Positions 57,714-64,000 of a stretch of 64,000 nucleotides of DNA are shown piece after piece. The translations under genes were made by a program, and so were the position numbers. Every line of letters starts with the position of its first letter. Positions within the stretch are counted from its first letter, which is position 1. Below the pieces are notes generated by a model that did no database searches, was not told the origin of the DNA, and saw only the letters and a list, made by a program, of their open reading frames with translations. Origin of the DNA: Wolbachia endosymbiont (group A) of Anomoia purmunda (GTDB lineage Bacteria; Pseudomonadota; Alphaproteobacteria; Rickettsiales; Anaplasmataceae); NCBI RefSeq assembly GCF_947251545.1, contig NZ_OX366362.1, positions 372,001 to 436,000 on the forward strand. Reading direction: 5' to 3'.

Positions 57714-57787
<74 letters not shown>

Positions 57788-57796
57788 ATGATTTAT

Positions 57797-58066
57797 TCAA
57801 GCTGAAGCTTTCATATTATCTGTAGGCACGATATCAATAAAAGTCTTTTTATTCCCTGACCTTCTAAAACTGACCCAGCCTTCTACTTTGGCAAAAATCG
57901 TATGATCTTTGCCTATACCAACATTCTTCCCAGGATGGAATTTTGTGCCTCTTTGGCGCACAATTATGTTACCAGGAATAACCTTCCCATTCTTCTTTAT
58001 TCCTAACCTACGACCCGCTGAATCTCTACCATTACAGGAACTACCACCTGATTTTTTAGTTGCCAT
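57797..58066 (-). CDS. rpmA: 50S ribosomal protein L27
   Basis: The 89-residue protein begins [20 protein letters not shown] and contains [19 protein letters not shown], both family signatures. The N-terminal tail reaches the peptidyl-transferase centre. It follows rplU by 10 bp. Confidence 0.96.
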   Translation of the reverse strand: MATKKSGGSSCNGRDSAGRRLGIKKNGKVIPGNIIVRQRGTKFHPGKNVGIGKDHTIFAKVEGWVSFRRSGNKKTFIDIVPTDNMKASA

Positions 58067-58076
58067 ATCTTACCTC

Positions 58077-58379
58077 TTACTTTTGAAGACTAATTTCATT
58101 TATACGAAGAACAGTTATATACTGCCTATGACCAGTTTTCCTACGGTAATTTTTTCTTCTTTTCTTCTTAAAGATTATAATTTTTTCCCCCCTACACTGC
58201 TCCAACACTTCAGCTTTAACAGTAGCATTAGATGAATAAGATAAGCCATTATTTGAAATACAAATCACCTTATTGATTTCCACCTCTTTTTTTTCTTCAG
58301 CTTCTAACTTCTCTACCTTTATTATACTACCTTCTTTTACTAAATATTGCTTTCCACCAGTCTCAATTACTGCAAACAT
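58077..58379 (-). CDS. rplU: 50S ribosomal protein L21
   Basis: The 100-residue protein starts FAVIETGGKQYLVKEGSII and ends with the RRKNYRRKTGHRQ 23S-rRNA-binding motif. It heads the rplU-rpmA-tRNA-Ile group on the minus strand. Confidence 0.95.
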   Translation of the reverse strand: MFAVIETGGKQYLVKEGSIIKVEKLEAEEKKEVEINKVICISNNGLSYSSNATVKAEVLEQCRGEKIIIFKKKRRKNYRRKTGHRQYITVLRINEISLQK

Positions 58380-58569
58380 GATAAATATAAATTATTGTTA
58401 TTAACTTTAATCGTAAACGATGTCATATACGCTGTCAATATAAATAAAAAGCATGACTTAACGTTCTTTTTGAGCTATTTAAACACTTCTATCTTTCTTC
58501 ACCCTTTATCTACTTTTTCTCAGACAATAATTAATTCTCAAAAAATCTTCTATCATAATGTATGTTATA

Positions 58570-58970
58570 TCAGTCCTGATTAACTCTACAAATAATCAAA
58601 TCTTTAAGTAAATAAGGGTATATTTTATGCTTTTTCTCTTTAATACTAGTATTACATCTTTTTCTATAATATAGCACCGTAATTCCCATCTTTTTCATTA
58701 TTCTCAAAACTTTCTTATGCCAGTCCATTTGCTCTCTGCTACGTATTAATTGTCTTCTGCTTCCAAGCATTATTTTAACCTGACAAGCTTTGTCTGATTT
58801 TACTAGTACCTCTTTAAATAGCCCAACTCTCATCATTTGTGCTATACCTCTTGCATCATTTTTATCATTCTTATTGATCCTTGCAGATAATGCTGCTGCC
58901 ATATGTCTCGCATCTACACAAATTACTGGCAATCCAAGATTCCTTAACTCTTTGCACATTGGTATTGATA
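58570..58970 (-). pseudogene. IS110-family transposase remnant
   Basis: The minus-strand frame reads CKELRNLGLPVICVDARHMA, ARINKNDKNDARGIAQMM and VKIMLGSRRQLIRSREQM, typical of the IS110 DEDD domain. The 5' end, with the first catalytic Asp, is missing because the IS4-family element lies there. Homology fades after about 58740, and no C-terminal domain is seen. Confidence 0.8.
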
Positions 58971-60331
58971 ACCATACGCGTCAAGTTAAGGAAAAGGGTA
59001 AGAAAATTCAATGAACTTAAGGTGGATACTCTAGTTTTTCTATATCTATCTTTCACAGAAAATTGTGACCAGTCTGTGGTAAGTTTTTTCAGGAAAATTC
59101 TCAAATTATTAATTTTACTGCTTAACGCTAAAAACAACTCCCTAATCCTTCTTTTTAATTCAATGAATGCCTTTGTTAAACTCAGCTCTGTATTCTCTTT
59201 CAGTTTTATACAACCAACTATTCCATGAAATATAAGAATTGCGCACAATTTAGCGTATAGTTCACATAATACTCTGTATGGTTTTCCTTTAAGTTCGTCA
59301 AGCCTGATGTGACTCTTATACAATTTAAATAATAATTCAATCTGCCATCTTACCCTGTAAACTGTTAATACTTGTTCAGCGCTGATTTTACTCTCTGGAA
59401 CGTTAGTTATGAATATCGACCAATCCAGCAATTTTTGATTCTTTTGAGAAGATGTATATCCATGTGATTTTGCTAACTTATTAGCCCTTCTTCTTCTAAT
59501 TATAGACTGTTCTTCAGTTAATTTTTGACATATAATTCTCACTTTAATTTTTACTTCTTTTCCTAATAGCACTTCCATCTCTAGAAGGGATTGACCTTCT
59601 AAACATTCCAACAACTCTATTTTTTGATTTGTTTCTATATCATATATATTGGTATCAGACTTATAACGACTAACAAAATATGCACCTGCTTCATCAATCT
59701 GTTTAAAAGAACTAGGCACAAAGTAGCCCAAATCAAATATTAGCAAATCATTGGCTGATAAACCGTTCAGATAATCCCTATAACCTTGATCCGACCTTAT
59801 TCCTTCTATTAAATTTAACTTATCTAGCGCTTGGTTCAGGTAATCAAAGACTAACTGCAGCTTTATTCCTGATTTGGTATTACTCTCACAATCTCTATAG
59901 CTACTCCCATATCCTTTGTACATATCTTCCATGCTACTGGGCAGGCTAATATAGCTACTATCCAATAGCTTAATGCTTCTAAATTGCTTCAAAATTCTGC
60001 AATCAACCTGTAAGCTGTTTTTAAATAAAACTAAAGATTCATTATACATTCTTTTCATAAATTCCACTGCTTCTTCAGTAAATCTAAAATCCAAACCCTG
60101 TTTTGTAATTTCTATCGAGTCTTCATTTAGCAATTGGCACATTGTTTCTATGCTGCAATCACCAACTCCTATGTTACCAAAAACCATAGCTTTTATGAAT
60201 GATGAGCCATTAAGTTTTCTCTTTCTTTTTATAAAACCTACTGCAATTGATATTTCGTCTGCTTTTTCATTAAAGAATTCATTGAGGTCTTTTGATAAGC
60301 AAGCTATTCTGTCCATTGTAAGTTCTCTCAT
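58871..60331 (-). CDS. IS4-family transposase (copy 2), reads out of the element
   Basis: Identical to the protein at 42920 up to LFLNLTRM in the inverted repeat, then 35 codons of flanking IS110-derived sequence read antisense in frame to a stop at 58871. It has the same YREK signature, YRVRWQIELLFKLYK. The core is intact. Confidence 0.85.
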   Translation of the reverse strand: MRELTMDRIACLSKDLNEFFNEKADEISIAVGFIKRKRKLNGSSFIKAMVFGNIGVGDCSIETMCQLLNEDSIEITKQGLDFRFTEEAVEFMKRMYNESLVLFKNSLQVDCRILKQFRSIKLLDSSYISLPSSMEDMYKGYGSSYRDCESNTKSGIKLQLVFDYLNQALDKLNLIEGIRSDQGYRDYLNGLSANDLLIFDLGYFVPSSFKQIDEAGAYFVSRYKSDTNIYDIETNQKIELLECLEGQSLLEMEVLLGKEVKIKVRIICQKLTEEQSIIRRRRANKLAKSHGYTSSQKNQKLLDWSIFITNVPESKISAEQVLTVYRVRWQIELLFKLYKSHIRLDELKGKPYRVLCELYAKLCAILIFHGIVGCIKLKENTELSLTKAFIELKRRIRELFLALSSKINNLRIFLKKLTTDWSQFSVKDRYRKTRVSTLSSLNFLTLFLNLTRMVINTNVQRVKESWIASNLCRCETYGSSIICKDQ

Positions 60332-60415
60332 TCACATATCCAAGAGAACTTATACCTTATTCTTTTCCTTCACTCTATCAATTTTACTTACACTTTTCCT
60401 TAACTTGACGCGTAT
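58972..60415 (-). mobile_element. IS4-family insertion sequence, copy 2
   Basis: The element is bounded by ATACGCGTCAAGTTAAGGAA at 58975 and its complement ending near 60412. It lies in the opposite orientation to the copy at 42835 and is inserted into an IS110 gene on its left. The 15-kb segment between the two copies could be inverted by recombination between them. Confidence 0.85.
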
Positions 60416-60640
60416 GGCTGTACGAACATTGTCTAGCAGGAGGGTGTCACCCGAGTAGCTAACACTGGTTCCTTTATGACGGTGTCATTCCAGTGTCCAG
60501 ACACTGGAATGACACCCTCCTAATGGAAATTGCTCTCAAATCACAATGTTCGTACAGTTGTATATCAAGTACTGGAATGACACCACCTGCAAATTGCAAT
60601 GTTCGTACAGTTGTGCGTCACGCGCTAGAATGACAATTAG
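60416..60640. repeat. Palindromic and CTGTACGAACATTG repeats
   Basis: CTGTACGAACATTG at 60418 pairs with CAATGTTCGTACAG at 60561 and 60597. Between them lie a TTCCAGTG...CACTGGAA palindrome (60484-60514) and GAGGGTGTCA inverted at 60514-60522. The whole could fold into a long hairpin. Confidence 0.75.
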
Positions 60641-60678
60641 ATTTTTGCTTCGTACAAAATAGTTTCGAAAGAGATCTA

Positions 60679-61365
60679 CTACATTTTCTTTATTTTGCTT
60701 ATAATTTCCACAAGCAGTGCAAACATAAATGAAGAATACAAATATCCTTTTGGTAATTCTATATGAAATCCATGAAGTATGAGGTACACACCGACAAGTA
60801 AAATAAATAAGATAGCAATTACTTTTAAACCTGGATTAGATTTGATTAACTGGGCGGTGTAACTTGATAAAAACAGCATTGCTAGCATGGAAAATGTAAA
60901 CGCTGTGGCAATTATTATCATGTTATAAGTGAATGCTATAGCAGTTAATATTGAATCAACTGAAAAAACTAAATCTATTAATATAATTTGTAGCACAACT
61001 AAAAAAAATTTTGATTTAACGTTTGCTTTCTTTTTATTTTTCTTACATACAAAGATGTCATCCCATAACTCTATAGAGCTTTTAACAATAAGGAATAATC
61101 CCCCTGCGATCATAAGTAAATCCCTTGCTGAAATATTTAGCGATGCAGTGTGAAATATGGGTTTTTGCATTGACAATATAGATGATGTAAAAAATAGTAT
61201 TACAAAACGCATTAATAGTGCTAATCCAAGGCCCATAAGGCGCACTCTTTCTCTCAGCGCATTTGGTACCTTATCTATTGTTAGAGAAATAAAAATTAAA
61301 TTGTCTACACTAAGTATAGTTTCAAGTAGTGTAAGTGTCAGTAAAGTCCAAGCATCAGCTAGCAT
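60679..61365 (-). CDS. TerC-family integral membrane protein
   Basis: The 228-residue protein has seven membrane helices and the TerC phrases TLLETILSVDNLIFISL and DLVFSVDSILTAIAF, each with the conserved Asp. Members have been linked to tellurite resistance, metal export and membrane-protein biogenesis; Mn efflux is the best-supported role for several. The role here is inferred only. It is a single gene flanked by repeats. Confidence 0.88.
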   Translation of the reverse strand: MLADAWTLLTLTLLETILSVDNLIFISLTIDKVPNALRERVRLMGLGLALLMRFVILFFTSSILSMQKPIFHTASLNISARDLLMIAGGLFLIVKSSIELWDDIFVCKKNKKKANVKSKFFLVVLQIILIDLVFSVDSILTAIAFTYNMIIIATAFTFSMLAMLFLSSYTAQLIKSNPGLKVIAILFILLVGVYLILHGFHIELPKGYLYSSFMFALLVEIISKIKKM

Positions 61366-61540
61366 TTTTGTTCCAAATTCGGCTCCTCTTACTCTACAAT
61401 AGATGTGTAAAAATTAAGTGACTTCACTCAGAAGTTAGCTCTCCGGAAAAACAGGATATATAAAGTTCAGCAGCTTCTTCTATTTTCGTTTTTGAGCAAA
61501 ATCAATAATAAGAGAGTTTCTTATTTTCATACACGCAAAT

Positions 61541-61700
61541 AAGATAAAGCCTTATTTTCGTTTTTGACTTTATTTGAAAATAATACATATACTATGAACA
61601 TTGTGTGCTGGGTTGAATGATAAGATAAAGCCTTATTTTCATTTTTGACTTTATTTGAAAATAATACATATACTATGAACATTGTGTGCCGGGTTGAATG
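61541..61700. repeat. Tandem direct repeat, two 80-81 bp units
   Basis: AAGATAAAGCCTTATTTTC at 61541 recurs at 61622. The units run to TGGGTTGAATGA and CGGGTTGAATGA and differ at only a few positions. Each contains TTATTTTC...GAAAATAAT, which can form a hairpin. The rest of the 61366-61701 gap shows no gene. The repeat ends at the fic start codon. Confidence 0.85.
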
Positions 61701-61701
61701 A

Positions 61702-62836
61702 ATGTATATTAAAGGATCACCATCAGGCAAAGTATTCGCTGGTTATCAGGCATTTCGCTTGCCACCAAAATTTGAATGGGACAATGATTTAGTTAATAGT
61801 CTTTCCAGAGCAGATCATATTTTGGGTATGTTATCCAGGGAAGGAGATAAATTGCCTAACCCTCATCTTCTCATGCGACCCTTTATAGTGCGTGAAGCAG
61901 TTCTTTCAAGCAGAATCGAGGGAACTCAAGCAACTCTTGGTGAAATTTTGGCTCAAGAAGCAGGTGCTAATGTAGATCGCAATCCCGATGATTTACAAGA
62001 AGTACGCAATTATATATCAGCGCTCGATTATGGACTAAAACGTTTATAGTCCCTTCCAGTGTCGCTCCGATTAATTAAGGAAATTCACGGGAGGCTGATG
62101 CAAAGAGCAAGGCCAGGGGAATTTCGTCTAGTACAAAACTGGATTGGAAGTCCAGGGTGTACAATAAATACGGCAAAATATGTCCCGCCAGCACCAAATG
62201 AATTGATAAGTTGCTTGCGCTCTTTTGAAAAGTTTCTACATGATAGAACATTACCCCCACTTATACATATAGCTCTATGTCATTATCAATTTGAAGCGAT
62301 TCACCCATTCTTGGACGGCAATGGACGTATTGGGCGTTTATTAATAACATTACTTCTGATCGAAAGAAAATTATTATCATCACCTCTGTTATACTTAAGT
62401 GCATTTTTTGAAGCTACAAGAAGTGAGTATTATGACCAACTTTACAATATAAGCAACAGAGGCACGTGGCATGATTGGTTCTCTTATTTCTTAAATGGTG
62501 TTAGTACTGCAATCATTGGACGCGTTGTCAAGAGCAGAACGAATTAACATTTTGATTGCAAATTGGCAAACTGAAGTTAGTTCTAAAACTGAAGGAGTTG
62601 CAAGTGGTATTGTAAGGTATCTCGCTGTAAACCCTTACTTTACTATAAGGAAAGTAGTTGAAAACTTAGGTGTCGTATTTACAACAGCCCAAAGAGCAAT
62701 CGTAAAGCTTGAAGATTTAGGCATCGTTTCACAAACTTCTCAAGGAAAGAGAGATCGGGTTTATTGTGCAACTGATATTTTGAATATTCTAGAAGAACCA
62801 ACTAAGATTACAGAGAATTTCGATAGCACATTGTAG
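61702..62836 (+). pseudogene. fic: Fic-domain AMPylase-like gene, broken by a stop and a frameshift
   Basis: The first piece (61702-62049) has a normal start and the class II inhibitory motif SSRIEG. An in-frame TAG at 62047 then ends it. The same frame continues with LRLIKEIHGRLM and the intact Fic active-site motif HPFLDGNGRIGR. Near 62505 the frame must shift by +1 to reach ALSRAERINILIANWQTE and a winged-helix C-terminus, ending at 62834. Repaired, it would be about 377 residues, a normal Fic/HTH protein. Each break is sufficient to inactivate a single-chain product, though the middle piece (GTG 62059) keeps the catalytic loop. Confidence 0.85.
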
Positions 62837-62954
62837 CTATTGTGATGAATAAATTCAGCAAACAGCAAACTTAAAGAGTCTGATCCAATGGACATGCTGA
62901 ACAAAAAGTAAGGAGCTCCTTTTGGAGGATTATATTAACTTATTAATTAATTGC

Positions 62955-62983
62955 TTGACTTTTAGCAGGATTTATTATATTAT
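62955..62983 (+). promoter_or_regulatory. Predicted sigma-70 promoter for the gene at 63022
   Basis: TTGACT (62955-62960), a 17-bp spacer and TATTAT (62978-62983) lie 39 bp before the ATG. An excellent AAGGAGG Shine-Dalgarno (63010-63016) lies 5 nt before the ATG. Hexamers and spacing equal those at 9058-9086. Confidence 0.55.
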
Positions 62984-63021
62984 TTATTAATGAGTAATGC
63001 AATCAAACCAAGGAGGATAGC

Positions 63022-63867
63022 ATGATGAATAATTTGGATTCAATAATTCTTGGAATAAAAGATGGTGAAAAGGCGATTGAAGATTTAAGGGTTGTGCTTA
63101 AAAAAAGAAAAGAAGAAGTTATCACTACACAGACATTTAATTACGCTTTACAATGCCCACAAACTACAAAGAAAGCGATAGTACACGAAATTCTGCTTCA
63201 TTTTATACAAAATTCTGGCGAGCAATCACTAGAACAAGTAATACAATGCTTAGATAAAGCAATACAATCTAGGATATATGCAAAAAACAACCCAATAAGA
63301 AATCTAGATGAAGAATTTCGTACTCATATAAACTTTAAAGATGAAAAGGGAAATACATTACTACATCATGCAGTTATAGGTAATAAAACTGAAGAAATAA
63401 CCACCCTTCTTGTTACATATAGTGCAAATCCTTTGATACAAAATGCGGATAATAAAATTCCTTTAGATTTAGCTCAAGGAGAAACAAAAAAAGTGCTTAT
63501 TAAAAGTATGAAAAAACAAGCTAATACGAAAAAAGGAAGCGCTATGATAGGCAGTTTGGTGCCTGGCATAATGATTGGTGGTTTTCTTGGTGTTGTACTT
63601 GGAGCTGGTGTGTGTGTTGCAGTAAGTCTTTCTGGTGGTATGATACTAGGTGTAATGATAGCACCTGTTCTTGTTGCTAGTATAGCTGTTGGGCTGGCCA
63701 TGTATTTTTTGAGTCAAGACTATGAACAGGCTAAAGCGATAGAAAAAACTATTAGCACTGTTAGCTCTGAAATATCTGTTGATGATGCAACTGCTGCAAA
63801 TGGTAAAATGATAAAGAAGGGCTACAACTTACATAGAAAAAGCTATAGTATTTTTCAAACTAAATAA
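63022..63867 (+). CDS. Ankyrin-repeat protein with C-terminal membrane hairpin
   Basis: The 281-residue protein has a helical N-terminus, one clear ankyrin repeat with a second partial one (HINFKDEKGNTLLHHAVIGN; SANPLIQNADNKIPLDLAQG), and two Gly-rich membrane helices at about 176-232 (GSLVPGIMIGGFLGVVLGAG). A cytoplasmic tail follows. The plan resembles the C-terminal half of the broken gene at 41848. Such Wolbachia ankyrin proteins are candidate host-interaction factors, but no export signal is seen. A second ATG lies one codon in. Confidence 0.85.
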   Translation: MMNNLDSIILGIKDGEKAIEDLRVVLKKRKEEVITTQTFNYALQCPQTTKKAIVHEILLHFIQNSGEQSLEQVIQCLDKAIQSRIYAKNNPIRNLDEEFRTHINFKDEKGNTLLHHAVIGNKTEEITTLLVTYSANPLIQNADNKIPLDLAQGETKKVLIKSMKKQANTKKGSAMIGSLVPGIMIGGFLGVVLGAGVCVAVSLSGGMILGVMIAPVLVASIAVGLAMYFLSQDYEQAKAIEKTISTVSSEISVDDATAANGKMIKKGYNLHRKSYSIFQTK

Positions 63868-63887
63868 TAAATCTTGTAACTAGGATA

Positions 63888-64000
63888 TTCTGGATTCCAG
63901 CGTCACGCGCTGGAATGACAACTGTGTTTTTGCTTTTTTGTCATCAAATACTCCTACTCTTTATATCATCCAAGTGTCCTGACTACTTGGATCCAAGAAA
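63888..64000. repeat. Palindromic repeats at the right edge
   Basis: A TTCCAGCGTCACGCGCTGGAA palindrome-like variant (63890-63920) and a diverged copy, CCAAGTGTCCTGACTACTTGG (63969-63990), close the window. Confidence 0.75.

Noticed and set aside
58380..58570. Spacer upstream of rplU examined for an RNA gene
   Set aside because: No tRNA fold, hairpin-T-run or conserved block was visible.
61541..61700. Possible CRISPR array
   Set aside because: Only two direct units, no spacers between them, and no cas genes in the window.
61527..61730. 67-codon frame with internal duplication
   Set aside because: Its repeats simply reflect the 81-bp tandem DNA repeat.

Overview
The window is a Wolbachia chromosome segment, most likely from an arthropod-associated strain. 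It is AT-rich, and its core proteins read as Rickettsiales/Anaplasmataceae. It carries ankyrin-repeat genes, WO-phage-type RadC and XRE regulators, an orphan VirB8-like protein, and dozens of short palindromes built on TCCCAGTG...CACTGGGA. It also holds many insertion sequences and decayed genes. I cannot name the strain from sequence alone.

Layout. 1-20 kb is mostly housekeeping: a porin-like outer-membrane gene cut by the left edge, a PolB-like exonuclease, era, cydAB, recG, miaA, tsaC, holB, a virB8-like gene, an MrpD/NuoM-like antiporter subunit, and a PBP2 gene (mrdA) overlapping a polysaccharide deacetylase. Several Wolbachia-type proteins of unknown function lie between them. 20-25 kb is a phage-derived module: radC, two copies of a tandem XRE-regulator pair, a degenerate ankyrin protein and a helical unknown. 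25-32.3 kb is a graveyard of mobile elements: IS982, a multiply broken ankyrin gene, an aspartate-aminotransferase remnant, a truncated SMR transporter, a group II intron inside IS66, a second partial IS982 and an IS5-family element. 32.4-41.7 kb returns to core genes (ftsH, tilS, pal, an M32-peptidase-like protein, mreB, lgt, smpB), with a deleted IS903-like element in between. 41.8-45.1 kb has an ankyrin gene cut by an IS4-family element and a coiled-coil protein. 45.3-58.4 kb is core again: HAD phosphatase, RDD protein, bfr, surf1, a CPA2 antiporter, a redoxin, tmk, ruvX, ruvC, COX3, two TenA paralogues, metK, tRNA-Ile, rpmA and rplU, interrupted by a second IS5-family copy. 58.5-64 kb has an IS110 remnant, a second identical IS4-family copy, terC, a broken fic gene and an ankyrin/membrane protein.

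How the genes work together. Respiration and redox: cydAB, COX3 and surf1. Envelope: mrdA, mreB, pal, lgt and the deacetylase, consistent with residual peptidoglycan-like metabolism. Translation and RNA: era, miaA, tsaC, tilS, smpB, rplU, rpmA and tRNA-Ile. DNA: recG, ruvC, ruvX and holB.

The most interesting observations are: (1) a pair of about 470-bp noncoding units, each headed by the same near-consensus promoter 37 nt beyond the stop codon of an unrelated gene; (2) an M32 carboxypeptidase homologue whose HExxH zinc motif has become RHSGY; (3) an IS4-family element whose transposase frame has no stop of its own; (4) the layered mobile-element wreck at 25-32 kb; (5) the duplicated XRE-pair/RadC module.
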